A stretch of 64,000 nt of DNA from Solirubrobacter deserti (GCF_027587175.1 NZ_JAPCID010000031.1:22569-86568), one strand, 5' to 3'. Counted from the stretch's first letter, positions 51,398-60,649 are shown. The notes: generated from the sequence alone by a model not told the origin. A program made the numbers and translations.

Positions 51398-52221
51398 GGT
51401 GGGTGCTCAAGCGCGGGTGGATGTACGCCGCGATGGCGCTCGTCGCGCTGTTCGCGCTGTTCCCGATCTACTGGATCGTGATCACGTCGCTCAAGCCGCG
51501 GTCGGAGATCTACACGCGCACGCCGGACCTGTGGCCGAGCGACCCGCAGTGGGACCAGTACCCGCGCGTGCTCGGCGAAGGGCACGTCGGCCGGGCGCTG
51601 ATGAACTCGCTGATCGTCGCCTCCGGCACCATGGTGATCTGCCTGCTGGTGAGCGCCGGCGCCGCGTACGTGCTCGCGCGCTACCGGGTGCGGATCACAC
51701 GCATCCTGCTGATCCTGGTGCTGATGACGCAGATGTTCCCGCTCGTCGTGCTCGTGATCCCGCTGTTCGTGACCATGCGCAAGGCCGGGCTGCTCGGCAC
51801 GTACTGGTCGCTGATCATCACCTACCTGGCGTTCAGCGTGCCGCTGGCGATCTGGGTGATGCGCGGGTTCGTGATGTCGATCCCGGAGGAGCTCGAGCAC
51901 GCGGCGCGCATCGACGGCGCGACGCGGATCGGCGCGATGTGGCGCGTCGTGCTGCCGCTGGCCGCGCCGGGGCTGGCGGTCACGGCGGTGCTGAGCTTCC
52001 TCGAGGGGTGGAAGGAGTTCCTGCTGGCCCTGACGTTCATCAACAGCGAGGAGCGCAAGACCACGCCGCTCGTGCTGCAGACGTTCGTGGGCCGCGGCGA
52101 CACCGACTGGGGTGCGGTGATGGCGACGTCGGTCCTGTATACGTTGCCCGTGGCGGTCGTCTTCGTCCTCGCGCGCAAGCACCTGATGACCGCGCGCACG
52201 GCCGGGGCGGTAAAGGGATGA
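51394..52221 (+). CDS. Sugar ABC transporter permease 2 (MalG type)
   Basis: 275 residues from ATG 51394 (ATGA overlap). Six helices; the first is WMYAAMALVALFALFPIYWIVITSLKP. The EAA loop is LEHAARIDGATRIGAMWRVVLPLAAPGLAV, which docks on the ATPase. Starts and stops overlap with both neighbours, so the transporter is made from one transcript. Confidence 0.93.
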   Translation: MRWVLKRGWMYAAMALVALFALFPIYWIVITSLKPRSEIYTRTPDLWPSDPQWDQYPRVLGEGHVGRALMNSLIVASGTMVICLLVSAGAAYVLARYRVRITRILLILVLMTQMFPLVVLVIPLFVTMRKAGLLGTYWSLIITYLAFSVPLAIWVMRGFVMSIPEELEHAARIDGATRIGAMWRVVLPLAAPGLAVTAVLSFLEGWKEFLLALTFINSEERKTTPLVLQTFVGRGDTDWGAVMATSVLYTLPVAVVFVLARKHLMTARTAGAVKG

Positions 52222-53312
52222 GGCTGGGCGTGGAAGCGGCGCTGGTCGACGGCGCGCTCGTCCCCGGCGACGTCGCGGTGGACGGCGGCGTGGTCACCGG
52301 CGTGGGATTGTCCGGTGCGGGAAGCGGGATCGCCGCGCCCGGGTTCATCGATCTGCAGGTGAACGGGTTCGCGGGCGTGGACCTGATGGCCACCGACCAT
52401 GACGGGTACGTGCGGGTGGGGGAAGCGCTGCTGGCGACCGGGACGACGGCGTTCCAGCCGACGTTCGTGACGGCGCCGGAAGCCGCGCTGCTGGACGCGC
52501 TGCGCGCGATGCCTGTGGGCGGCATCGGCGCGCGCGTCCTCGGCGCGCACCTGGAAGGTCCGTTCCTGTCGCCGCGGCGGATCGGCGTGCACGACCCCGC
52601 GCATCTGTCCGCGCCGGACCTGGCGCTGCTGCGCCGGTTGTTGGAGGTCGCGCCGGTGTCGCAGGTGACGATCGCCCCGGAGCTGCCGGGGGCGTTCGAG
52701 CTCGTGGACGAGCTGGTCGCGCGCGGCGTGACGGTGAGCGCCGGCCACACCGACGCGACCGCCGCCGAGGCGCACCTGGGCTTCGCCCGCGGGATCACGA
52801 CCGTCACGCACCTCTTCAACGCCATGCGGCCCTCGACGTCGCGCGACCCGAGCGTTGGCTTCGCGGCGCTGGCGCGGGAGGATGTGCTCGTGCAGATGAT
52901 CGTGGATCTGCACCACGTCGCTCCGGACACGGTCCGGGTGGCGTGGAACGCGGCCGCGGGCCGGTTCGCGCTGGTCACCGACGCCGCGCCCGCGGCGGGG
53001 ATGGGGGACGGCGAGTTCGTGCTCGGCGGGCGCCGGATCGAGGCCGAGGACGGCGTCGTCCGCGGGCCCGAAGGGCAGCTCGCGGGGAGCGCGTTGACGA
53101 TGGTCGAGGCCGTGCGCAACCTGCACGGGCTCGGTGTGAGGCTCGAAGCCGCCCTGGGGGCGGCGAGCGAGGTGCCCGCGCGGATCGCGGGCCGGCCGGA
53201 TCTCGGACGCCTTGTCCCCGGGGCGCCGGCGGACGTGGTGGTGCTCGACGATCGCCTCGGGATCCGGCAGGTTTTGGTCGACGGCCGCGAACGGGTGGGA
53301 GGTTTCAGTTGA
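52218..53312 (+). CDS. nagA: N-acetylglucosamine-6-phosphate deacetylase
   Basis: 364 residues from ATG 52218 (ATGA overlap). Amidohydrolase fold: GFIDLQVNGFAGVDLMA, LGAHLEGPFLSPRRIGVHDP with the metal-binding Glu, SAGHTDATAAEA, TVTHLFNAMRPSTSRDPSVGF, VDLHHVAPDTVRVAW and ALVTDAAPAAGMGDGEF with the catalytic Asp. It yields glucosamine-6-P, the DasR effector, so the operon can feed back on its own regulator. nagB is not in this window. Confidence 0.94.
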   Translation: MRLGVEAALVDGALVPGDVAVDGGVVTGVGLSGAGSGIAAPGFIDLQVNGFAGVDLMATDHDGYVRVGEALLATGTTAFQPTFVTAPEAALLDALRAMPVGGIGARVLGAHLEGPFLSPRRIGVHDPAHLSAPDLALLRRLLEVAPVSQVTIAPELPGAFELVDELVARGVTVSAGHTDATAAEAHLGFARGITTVTHLFNAMRPSTSRDPSVGFAALAREDVLVQMIVDLHHVAPDTVRVAWNAAAGRFALVTDAAPAAGMGDGEFVLGGRRIEAEDGVVRGPEGQLAGSALTMVEAVRNLHGLGVRLEAALGAASEVPARIAGRPDLGRLVPGAPADVVVLDDRLGIRQVLVDGRERVGGFS

Positions 53313-54463
53313 GCATCCGCGTCGAAGCGGTGACGAAGGCGTACAAGAACGGGCCGCGGGCCGTGGACGAGGTGTCCCTGGAGGTCCGCGACGGCGAGTT
53401 CATGGTGCTCGTCGGGCCCTCCGGCTGCGGCAAGTCCACGCTGCTGAAGCTGATCGCGGGCATCGAGGAGGTGACGGACGGCCGCATCTACATCAGCGAC
53501 CGCGACGTCACGCTGCTCGATCCGCGCAAGCGCGACATCGCGATGGTCTTCCAGTCCTACGCGCTGTACCCGCACCTGTCCGTGCGCCAGAACCTCGGGT
53601 TCGGGCTCAAGCTGCGCAAGACGGGCAAGGCCGAGATCGCGGCGCGCGTGGACGAGGTCGCGCGCATCCTCGGGCTGGAGGAGATGCTGGACCGCAAGCC
53701 GGGCGAGTTGAGCGGCGGGCAGCGCCAGCGCGTGGCGATGGGCCGCGCGATCGTGCGCGAGCCGCAGGCGTTCCTGATGGACGAGCCCTTGAGCAACCTC
53801 GACGCCAAGCTGCGCGTCTCCATGCGCGCGCAGCTCTCGCGCCTGCACGAGCGGCTCGGCGTGACGACCGTCTACGTCACCCACGATCAGGTGGAGGCGA
53901 TGACGCTCGGCCAGCGCGTGGCCGTGCTGCGCGGCGGCGTGCTGCAGCAGTGCGACACGCCCGAGCAGCTGTTCGACCATCCCGCCAACCTGTTCGTGGC
54001 GGCGTTCATCGGCTCACCGGCGATGAACCTGGTCGAGGCCGAAGGCGGCCGCTTCGGGTCGTGTGCGGTGCCCTCGCCGGTCGAGGGCCGCTGCATCCTG
54101 GGCATCCGCCCGCACGACCTCAAGCTCGGCCCCGGCATCCCGGCGGTCGTCCAGGTGGTCGAGCGGCTCGGGACCGAGACGCACGTCGTCGCGGGCATCG
54201 ACGCGCCGCGGCTGCGGTCGGCCGCTCTGGCCGACGCGCTGGACGCTTCTGCGGCCGACGACGACGTCCTGCTCGCCGAGGACGACCGCGCTTCGTTCAC
54301 GGTCGTGCTGGACGCCCGCGCGCCGGTGGCGGTCGGCGACCGGATCGAGCTTACGGTCGACCCGGATCGCCTCCACCACTTCGACGCGGACTCAGGAAAC
54401 GCAGTTGATCTTGGGGCCCTCGCCGGCGGTCGCCGGGAAGTTGTCGCGCCGCGGGGTGTCTGA
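53309..54463 (+). CDS. Sugar ABC transporter ATPase (MsiK/UgpC type)
   Basis: 384 residues from TTG 53309, which overlaps the nagA stop (TTGA). Walker A VGPSGCGKSTLLKLIAG, FQSYALYPHLSVRQNLGFGLKLR, signature ELSGGQRQRVAMGRAIV, Walker B FLMDEPLSNLDAKLR and switch YVTHDQVEAM. The C-terminal TOBE/OB part holds ILGIRPHDLKLG. In streptomycetes one MsiK serves many transporters; here it is encoded with its own. The natural end FDADSGNAV is followed by about 18 extra residues that overlap the propeller gene on the other strand by 72 nt. Confidence 0.94.
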   Translation: MSIRVEAVTKAYKNGPRAVDEVSLEVRDGEFMVLVGPSGCGKSTLLKLIAGIEEVTDGRIYISDRDVTLLDPRKRDIAMVFQSYALYPHLSVRQNLGFGLKLRKTGKAEIAARVDEVARILGLEEMLDRKPGELSGGQRQRVAMGRAIVREPQAFLMDEPLSNLDAKLRVSMRAQLSRLHERLGVTTVYVTHDQVEAMTLGQRVAVLRGGVLQQCDTPEQLFDHPANLFVAAFIGSPAMNLVEAEGGRFGSCAVPSPVEGRCILGIRPHDLKLGPGIPAVVQVVERLGTETHVVAGIDAPRLRSAALADALDASAADDDVLLAEDDRASFTVVLDARAPVAVGDRIELTVDPDRLHHFDADSGNAVDLGALAGGRREVVAPRGV

Positions 54464-55492
54464 GTTCGTCGTGCACAGGCGCTTGCCGATCAGCACCGGG
54501 CTGGTCGGGAACTCGAGCGGGCCCGCGTTGCGCAGGCGGTCGGCGCCGGCCGGGTTGCGGTAGAGCTCGACCGCGTCGCCCTTCTGCGTGACGACCGCGA
54601 TCGCGTTGCGCTCGTTGGCGGTGACGAAGACGTTGTCGCGGTCGTCGAGCACGATCCCGTCCGCACCGTCGAGGTACGGGTGCTGGACGAGCACGTTGTC
54701 CAGGCAGAGCGTGTTCGGCGTGAACGTCGTGTCGCAGCCCGTGCGTGAGAGCACGCGGCCGCGCCGGTCGACGAACACGCGCCAGATCGCGCCGCGCGCG
54801 GTGTCGGCGACGAACAGCGTCCCGTCGCGCCCGAACGCGAGCCCGTTGGCGACGATCGCCTGCGAGCCAAGCGTGTTGGACGCCTGCCGGCTCGTCTCGG
54901 TGATCGTGATCGTCCCCGGCGGCAGCCCGCGCACATCGCGCCCGACGCCGCCGGGCTGCGCATCGTTGGCCATCGGCTGCACGCGGAACATCTCGACGGG
55001 CGCGCGGTCGCGGCCGATCCGCCATACGCGGCCCTGGCCAGTCCCGCCGTCGGACACCCACAGATCGCCGCGCACGTCGAACGCCACACCGTTGGAGCCG
55101 GGCACGCCCTCCGCGTACACCTCCGCCGTCGGCGGCGTGCGCTCGTCGGGCCGCAGGACCATGATCCGGCCGCTGTCGGCGATGTAGAGCCGCCCGTCCG
55201 GTCCGAACGCGAGCCCGGCCGGGTTGCACGGTGCGGGCAGGCTGCCCACCACGCCCGTCCCGGCCTGCAGCACCGGACAGACCGCATTCGTCACCCGTCC
55301 GGGAGCGAACAGATTCCCGCGTCTGTCAGCTGTCAGCCCTTCGATCGACACGCCCGCCGGAGGCGTGAAGACGGTCGTCCACTTGGCGTCGGGCCGCAGC
55401 GGGCGCGGCCCGTCGTCGCCGTGACCGACGGCGGTGGCGGCGAGGCCGGTCGCGGCGGCGACGGTCGCGGCCGCGAGGAGAGTTCTCCGCAT
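54392..55492 (-). CDS. Secreted SMP-30/NHL-like beta-propeller protein
   Basis: 366 residues from ATG 55492. Signal peptide 1-23 (MRRTLLAAATVAAATGLAATAVG). The mature protein has repeated propeller blades: SIEGLTADRRGNLFAPG, PAGLAFGPDGRLYIADSGRIMVL, GVAFDVRGDLWVSDGG, ANGLAFGRDGTLFVADTARGAIWRVFVDRRG, ADGIVLDDRDNVFVTANERNAIAVV. This pattern fits SMP-30/gluconolactonase-like lactonases, but metal ligands are not certain. Four cysteines may form extracellular disulfides. Role outside the cell unknown. Confidence 0.82.
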   Translation of the reverse strand: MRRTLLAAATVAAATGLAATAVGHGDDGPRPLRPDAKWTTVFTPPAGVSIEGLTADRRGNLFAPGRVTNAVCPVLQAGTGVVGSLPAPCNPAGLAFGPDGRLYIADSGRIMVLRPDERTPPTAEVYAEGVPGSNGVAFDVRGDLWVSDGGTGQGRVWRIGRDRAPVEMFRVQPMANDAQPGGVGRDVRGLPPGTITITETSRQASNTLGSQAIVANGLAFGRDGTLFVADTARGAIWRVFVDRRGRVLSRTGCDTTFTPNTLCLDNVLVQHPYLDGADGIVLDDRDNVFVTANERNAIAVVTQKGDAVELYRNPAGADRLRNAGPLEFPTSPVLIGKRLCTTNSDTPRRDNFPATAGEGPKINCVS

Positions 55493-55525
55493 GCCCGGTA
55501 CTACGTGGGCGACGGGTGAGTGGTT

Positions 55526-56374
55526 CTACAAATCCCGTCTGACGAGCGACATCGCTGACAGGGCGAGCATGAGCGCCACCCACACGACCGCCCACAGCAC
55601 GTAGGCGGCGGTCAGGCCCGACGCGCTGAGGAACGGGTGGCCCTCGAACGCCTCGGTGAACTGCGACAGCAGCCCCGGCGACTGGAACGCGTTCATCGCG
55701 CCCCGCCACAGACCGTCCGTGGGCAGCAGCACGCGGGACACCGTGCCGACGCGCTCGACGGCTTCGTTCTCCAGCGCCACACCGAGGCCGCCCACGACGC
55801 CGGCGATCCAGGTCGCCCCGAACAGCCCCACGGCCACGATCCCCGACGCCATCGGCGAGATCAGGGTGGAGAGCAGCAGCCCGAGCGTGAGCAGCACGAC
55901 CGTCTGCCCCGCCAGCAGCGCCAGGCCCACGAACGGCGAAGGCGGCCAGTAGCCGGTCGTCGCCCACACCACGAGCAGCTGCGCGAGCCCGGCGGCCGCG
56001 ACGAACCCGCTGCCGAAGCCCGCGAGCCCGAGCCACTTGCCGACCAGCACCGCGGAGCGGCGGATCGGGCGGGCGAGGATGGCCAGCGCCATGCCGGACT
56101 CGATCTCGCCCGCCAGGATCGGCCCGGCCAGGAACGCCGTGCCGAGCGCGGCGATCAGGCTCAGCCCGAACATCACGAGGTTCAGGACGGTCGAGGTCGC
56201 GAGATACGCCTCGCCCGTGGTGAGCCCGCTGAACTCGGCGTCGATGCGGGAAAAGCCGAACGCGCTCACGGCGAGCAGGACGAGCATCAACCCGGCCAGC
56301 GAGCGGACGACGCGCCGGCGCGACGCCTCGCGCAGGGTCAGCCCCGCGAAGATCCAGACGGTCCGCAGCGTCAT
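55526..56374 (-). CDS. ABC-2 type permease of the sigma/anti-sigma operon
   Basis: 282 residues from ATG 56374, overlapping the ATPase stop by 4 nt. Six membrane segments: near 26-42, 60-85, 105-135, 142-165, 170-200 and 255-275. The loop GPILAGEIESGMALAILARPIRRSAVLVGKWLG is the cytoplasmic coupling region of ABC-2 permeases of the NosY/CcmB-like type. Transport direction is probably outward. It belongs to the operon sigma, anti-sigma, ATPase, permease. Confidence 0.88.
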   Translation of the reverse strand: MTLRTVWIFAGLTLREASRRRVVRSLAGLMLVLLAVSAFGFSRIDAEFSGLTTGEAYLATSTVLNLVMFGLSLIAALGTAFLAGPILAGEIESGMALAILARPIRRSAVLVGKWLGLAGFGSGFVAAAGLAQLLVVWATTGYWPPSPFVGLALLAGQTVVLLTLGLLLSTLISPMASGIVAVGLFGATWIAGVVGGLGVALENEAVERVGTVSRVLLPTDGLWRGAMNAFQSPGLLSQFTEAFEGHPFLSASGLTAAYVLWAVVWVALMLALSAMSLVRRDL

Positions 56375-57372
56375 GGCTCGCGGAGGATGTCGAGGAGCCG
56401 TTGCTCGAGGCTGATGCGCGCGGGCTCGACACTGTGCACACGCACGCCGAGCGCGACGAGGTCGGCGACCAGGTCCGGCACGACGTCGGCGTCTTCGAGC
56501 ACGACGGTGAACGCGTCGCCCGCGCGGGTGACCTCGCCGGCCGCGGCGAGCCGCGCCAGCGCGCGGTCGTCGACGGTCTCGAGCCGCAGCCGCAGCTCCC
56601 GCCGGCCGAGCAGCTCAGCGAGCGTGCCGGACGCGGCGAGCCGACCCTTGTCCAAGATCACGACCCGGTCGCACACGCGCTCGACCTCGCCGATCAGGTG
56701 CGAGTTGAGCAGCACGGCGACGCCCCGCTCGCGCAGCGACGTCACCAGGTCGCGCACGTCCGCGCGGCCGAGCGGGTCGAGCGCGCTCGTCGGCTCGTCG
56801 AGGATCACGAGCTCCGGCCGGCTGACCAGCGCCACGGCCAGCCCTAGCCGTTGCTGCATGCCCTTCGAGAAGCCGCCGACCCGATCGCGGGCGCGTTCGC
56901 CGAGGCCGACCGCCGCGAGCGACTCGCGTTGGGCGCCGTCGTCGACCTCCACACCGGACAGCTTCACGTGCAGCGCCACGACCTCCGCGGCGCTCAGCCA
57001 CGGCTGGTAGCGGAACAGCTCGGGCAGGTAGCCGACGCGGGCGCGCGCCTCCGGGTCGCCGGCGCGCCGCCCGAGCAGCAGCACCTGGCCCGCGTCCGGG
57101 TGCACGAGCCCGAGCAGCATCTTGATCACGCTCGTCTTGCCCGCGCCGTTGGGCCCGAGCAGGCCGACGACCTCACCGCGGCCGACGGTGAAGGACACGC
57201 CGTCGACCGCGGTCTGCCGCCCGGAGCGCTTGCGCAGCCCGGAGCACCAGACCGCGGGCGAGGGCGGGCGCTGCGCCCGCCCCCCGCTCCCCCCAGCCCG
57301 CGCGCCACGGTCAGCACCTCGTCCTCGCTGAGCGTCCCCGCGACGAGGTTCACGCGCTCGTCGCGCACCCAC
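56371..57372 (-). CDS. ABC-2 type exporter ATPase, start uncertain
   Basis: 333 residues if GTG 57372 is used. The conserved domain begins only at about residue 41 (SGLRKRSGRQTAVDGVSF). Walker A LLGPNGAGKTS, signature GFSKGMQQRLGLAVALV, Walker B LVILDEPTSALDPLG and LNSHLIGEVERV are intact. The first 40 residues are translated from the 3' part of the anti-sigma gene in another frame and from a GC palindrome, and look artificial. No in-frame start codon lies closer to the domain, so the native start seems lost or replaced. Confidence 0.85.
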   Translation of the reverse strand: MGARRAREPRRGDAQRGRGADRGARAGGSGGRAQRPPSPAVWCSGLRKRSGRQTAVDGVSFTVGRGEVVGLLGPNGAGKTSVIKMLLGLVHPDAGQVLLLGRRAGDPEARARVGYLPELFRYQPWLSAAEVVALHVKLSGVEVDDGAQRESLAAVGLGERARDRVGGFSKGMQQRLGLAVALVSRPELVILDEPTSALDPLGRADVRDLVTSLRERGVAVLLNSHLIGEVERVCDRVVILDKGRLAASGTLAELLGRRELRLRLETVDDRALARLAAAGEVTRAGDAFTVVLEDADVVPDLVADLVALGVRVHSVEPARISLEQRLLDILREP

Positions 57373-58358
57373 ACGACGCCCGAGAGCGCGCCGTCGCGCG
57401 TCCGGAAGACCGTGGCCCGCGTGCCACCGACGTCGGTCGTCGAGGTCGTCAGCTGATCGGCCGGGATCGGAATCGGGAACGTCCCGTCGGCGCCGCCGAA
57501 CCGGCGCAGCTGCGCCGCCACGTCCTCCGGCAGCCCCGGCAGGGACAGCAGGTAGCCGCGGGCGGTCTCGAACGGGACGCCGGTCGAGAACACCTTCGGC
57601 GCGCCGGCCCGGCCGACCATCAGCGCGGGCAACCCGCTGTTGCCCGGCCAGATCGTGGCCACGCCCGGCCCGACCACCAGCCGGAACGGCTCCCCGTCGA
57701 GCCCCGCGGGCAGCGGCGGCAGCGGCTCGCCCGCCCGCGCCGCCGCCTCGCGCGCCTTCGCCGCCGAGAAGGTGAACACGGCCGTCGCCTGCTCGCTCGC
57801 CTGGAACGCCGGCACGCCCGTGACGCCGCTCGGCAGCTGCGCCACCTCCGGCACGGTCAGCCCCGTCAGCTCCGCGGCGGAGCGCGCGTCCTTGACGCTG
57901 CGCACGTTCGGCTCCTTGATCACCTCGACGTCACCGTACGCGGACAGGTCCGGCAGCCCGACGAGGTCGGCCTGGTTGATCGCCAGCGGAGCGACGTCGC
58001 GCGTGGAGAAGATCTCCAGCCAGTCCGCGGCGGCCGCCACGCCGGCGCCCGTCAGCAACGCGGCGACGCCGAGCATCGCCGCCGTCTGCCCGCGCAGCGA
58101 GAACCGACGTCGCCGCGCACGTGGCGGCGCGGCCGGCGCCTCCACCGCCAGCGCGTGCGCGAATCGCTCCCACGCCGCGTCCACGTCCACCTCGACGTCC
58201 ACGGCCAGGGCGGACGCGGCGAACGCGGCGTCCTCCTGCGCCTCGGCCAGGGCGGCGCTGCAGGTCGAGCACCCGATGACGTGATCGGCTTCGGCGTCGG
58301 CGACGCCGATCGGCTCGTCGAGCAGCCGGCGCAGCGTGCCGTCACTCGGATGGCGCAT
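57126..58358 (-). CDS. Zinc-finger anti-sigma factor with abnormal C-terminal tail
   Basis: 410 residues as read. Residues 1-40 form a zinc-binding anti-sigma domain (HVIGCSTC, a HxxxCxxC). One membrane helix lies near 94-112 (TAAMLGVAALLTGAGVAAAADWL). The extracytoplasmic part runs to about 350, ending RVNLVAGTLSEDEVLTVARGL. The last 58 or so residues (GGAGGGRSARPRPRSG..) are low-complexity and read through the palindrome at 57262-57282 into the ATPase gene in another frame. The natural stop appears lost. It overlaps the sigma gene by 17 nt and should hold that sigma factor inactive at the membrane. Confidence 0.8.
   Translation of the reverse strand: MRHPSDGTLRRLLDEPIGVADAEADHVIGCSTCSAALAEAQEDAAFAASALAVDVEVDVDAAWERFAHALAVEAPAAPPRARRRRFSLRGQTAAMLGVAALLTGAGVAAAADWLEIFSTRDVAPLAINQADLVGLPDLSAYGDVEVIKEPNVRSVKDARSAAELTGLTVPEVAQLPSGVTGVPAFQASEQATAVFTFSAAKAREAAARAGEPLPPLPAGLDGEPFRLVVGPGVATIWPGNSGLPALMVGRAGAPKVFSTGVPFETARGYLLSLPGLPEDVAAQLRRFGGADGTFPIPIPADQLTTSTTDVGGTRATVFRTRDGALSGVVWVRDERVNLVAGTLSEDEVLTVARGLGGAGGGRSARPRPRSGAPGCASAPGGRPRSTACPSPSAAVRSSACSGPTARARRA
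57262..57282. repeat. GC palindrome at anti-sigma/ATPase junction
   Basis: GGGCGGGCGC-T-GCGCCCGCCC is a perfect 10+1+10 palindrome, flanked by C/G-only runs to about 57300. It sits exactly where the stop of the anti-sigma gene and the start of the ATPase gene are expected. Confidence 0.7.
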
Positions 58359-58863
58359 GACGGTTCAACTCCTTGCGTAGGGCGGATTCGGCGCGCCGCA
58401 CCGTGGTGCCGACGCTGGACGGGGAGAGGTCGAGCGCGGCCGCGACCTCGGCGTAGCTGAGCCCGCTGTGGCGCAGCACCAGCGCGACGGCCTGCTTGCG
58501 CGGGAGGCGGGACAAAGCCGCGCGGACCTGCGCGCGCTCGTCGCGCGCGGCGACCGCGTCCGCGATGTCCGGCGCGACGCCGTCCCCGCGCACGGCTTGC
58601 TCACGCGCCGCGCGCCGTTTGCCGGACCGGATGTGGTTGAGCGCCGTGTGCGCCGCGGCGACGGACAGCCAGCCCATCGCCTCACCGGCCGGCACCGATG
58701 AGCGGCCGAAGCTCAGGAACACCTCCTGCGCGACGTCCTCGGCCTCGTTCCGCGAGCCCAGCACCCGGGCCGCGACGGACACGACCCGGGGATAGGCGCT
58801 GCGGAAGATCGACTCGAGATCGCTCCGGACGGGGGCGGCTGGAGACGGGGTGGACACTGCCAT
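58342..58863 (-). CDS. ECF-type RNA polymerase sigma factor
   Basis: 173 residues. Region 2: SDLESIFRSAYPRVVSVAARVLGSRNEAEDVAQEVFLSFGRSSVPAGEAMGWLSVAAAHTALNHIRSGKRR. Region 4: VRAALSRLPRKQAVALVLRHSGLSYAEVAAALDLSPSSVGTTVRRAESALRKEL, with the helix-turn-helix that reads the -35 element. It is freed from its anti-sigma partner by an unknown signal and probably controls the operon. A TAGACG sequence lies 4 nt before ATG 58863. Confidence 0.92.
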   Translation of the reverse strand: MAVSTPSPAAPVRSDLESIFRSAYPRVVSVAARVLGSRNEAEDVAQEVFLSFGRSSVPAGEAMGWLSVAAAHTALNHIRSGKRRAAREQAVRGDGVAPDIADAVAARDERAQVRAALSRLPRKQAVALVLRHSGLSYAEVAAALDLSPSSVGTTVRRAESALRKELNRHAPSE

Positions 58864-58896
58864 ACCCGTCTAGCACCGCCGCTCCGCCGAATGTGA

Positions 58897-59784
58897 CTAC
58901 GCCGGCTGCGCCGCCCGGTCGCGCCGGGCGAGCCGGCGCTGCACCATCACGTTCAGGCCCATCAGGATCAGGACCACGACCAGCAGCATCGTCGCCAGCA
59001 CGTTGACCTCGGCGGGCACGCCCTGGCGGGTCGCGCCGAAGATGAACAGCGGGAACGTCTGCGTCTGGCCCGCGTTGAACGCCGTGATCACGTAGTCGTC
59101 GAACGAGATCGCGGCCGACAGCATCGCCGCCGCGGCCACGCCGGGGAAGATCATCGGCAGCGTGACCTTGCGGAACGCCGTCCACTCCGATGCGCCCAGG
59201 TCCATGGCCGCCTCCTCGATGTGGCGGTCCATCCCCTCCAAGCGCGCTTTCACCGTCACCACGACGTAGGACACGGTGAACATCACGTGGGCGATGACGA
59301 TCGTGACGAACCCCGTGTTGATGTTCAGCGTCAGGAACATCGCCAGCAGCGAGGCGCCGAGCACGACCTCGGGCGACGCGAGCGGCATGAACACGAAGAA
59401 GTCGATCGCCGAGCGTCCGCGGGAGCGGTAGCGCACGAGCGCCATCGCCATGAACGTGCCCAGGGCGGTCGCGATCGCCATCGAGATGAGCGCGATCTCG
59501 ACGCTGTTCACCAGTGCTCGCGCCAGGTCCGGGTCCGCGAACGGGTCGGTCCAGTGGCGCAGGGTGAAGCCCTGCCAGGTGAAGTTGAAGCGGCCCTGGT
59601 TGTCGTTGAACGAGAACAGGACCACGATGAAGATCGGGATGAACAGGTACAGCAGCGCGAGCGCCGACCATACGGCGAGCGCGCCGTGGCGCAGCCGGTC
59701 GCGCGAGCTCCCGCCGCGGCCCGGAGGAGCGGCGATCTCTTCCTCGACGGCGCGGCCCGCGGCGGGTGGAGCTTCGATGGTCAT
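58897..59784 (-). CDS. potC: Polyamine ABC transporter permease PotC
   Basis: 295 residues. After a soluble N-terminus of about 35 residues there are six membrane helices, the first LAVWSALALLYLFIPIFIVVLFSFND. FVFMPLASPEVVLGASLLAMFL and the EAA loop IEEAAMDLGASEWTAFRKVTLPMIFPGV are typical PotC. The start is 1 nt after the stop of potB. It forms the channel with PotB. Confidence 0.92.
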   Translation of the reverse strand: MTIEAPPAAGRAVEEEIAAPPGRGGSSRDRLRHGALAVWSALALLYLFIPIFIVVLFSFNDNQGRFNFTWQGFTLRHWTDPFADPDLARALVNSVEIALISMAIATALGTFMAMALVRYRSRGRSAIDFFVFMPLASPEVVLGASLLAMFLTLNINTGFVTIVIAHVMFTVSYVVVTVKARLEGMDRHIEEAAMDLGASEWTAFRKVTLPMIFPGVAAAAMLSAAISFDDYVITAFNAGQTQTFPLFIFGATRQGVPAEVNVLATMLLVVVLILMGLNVMVQRRLARRDRAAQPA

Positions 59785-59785
59785 C

Positions 59786-60649
59786 TCAGACCGCCGCCTG
59801 GGTCAGGTTGCGCGCGCCCAGCAGCCGGGCGTACAGGAAGATGCCGACGAGGATGAACAGCATCAAGGTGAACGACAGCGCCGCCGCCTGCGGGTAGTCG
59901 AGGATGTTCAGGAACTTGGACTGGATGACGTTGCCGATCATGTACTGCTGCGGCGTCCCGAGCAGCGCGGCGTTGATGAAGTCGCCGCAGGCCGGGATGA
60001 ACGTCAGCAGCGAGCCGGCGAAGATGCCCGGCAGCGCGAGCGGCACCGTCACCTTGCGGAACGCGGTCGCGCGGCTCGCGTAGAGGTCGGTCGCGGCTTC
60101 CAGCAGCCGCGGGTCGATCTTCTCCAGCGCCACGTACAGCGGCAGCGCCATGAACGGGAGGAAGTTGTAGGTGATGCCGGCGATCACGGCCGTGCTCGAA
60201 GCGAGCAGTCGCCCGTCGTCGGAGAGCAGCCCGAGCGTGCGGAACACGCTCACCACCGTGCCGTCGTCGGAGAGGATCAGCTGCCACGCCACCGTCCGCA
60301 GCACGTAGGACATGAAGAACGGCAGGATGATCAGCAGCAGGATCAGGTTCTTCCAGCGCCCCGCGTGGAAGGCGGCGAAGTACGCGAGCGGGAACCCGAT
60401 GATCAGGCACAGGACGGTCGAGATGCCCGCGTACAGGATCGAGCGCCCGAACTGCTCCTTGTATTCGGAGATCGCGTCCCAGTAGTTGCTGAACGTCCAC
60501 GTGAGGTCGTAGCCCTGTTCGGGGTTGCCGCTCATCAGCGAGACGCTCGCCTGATTGAGCAGCGGATACAGGAAGAAGATCAGCAGCCACAGCAGGCCCG
60601 GGCCGATGAACAGCCAGGGAAGGAGCTTGCGACGACGCTGGAGGCTCAT
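59786..60649 (-). CDS. potB: Polyamine ABC transporter permease PotB
   Basis: 287 residues from ATG 60649, overlapping potD by 4 nt. Six membrane helices, the first LLPWLFIGPGLLWLLIFFLYPLL. FFMSYVLRTVAWQLILSDDG and the EAA loop LLEAATDLYASRATAFRKVTVPLALPGI are characteristic of PotB-type permeases. Confidence 0.92.
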   Translation of the reverse strand: MSLQRRRKLLPWLFIGPGLLWLLIFFLYPLLNQASVSLMSGNPEQGYDLTWTFSNYWDAISEYKEQFGRSILYAGISTVLCLIIGFPLAYFAAFHAGRWKNLILLLIILPFFMSYVLRTVAWQLILSDDGTVVSVFRTLGLLSDDGRLLASSTAVIAGITYNFLPFMALPLYVALEKIDPRLLEAATDLYASRATAFRKVTVPLALPGIFAGSLLTFIPACGDFINAALLGTPQQYMIGNVIQSKFLNILDYPQAAALSFTLMLFILVGIFLYARLLGARNLTQAAV

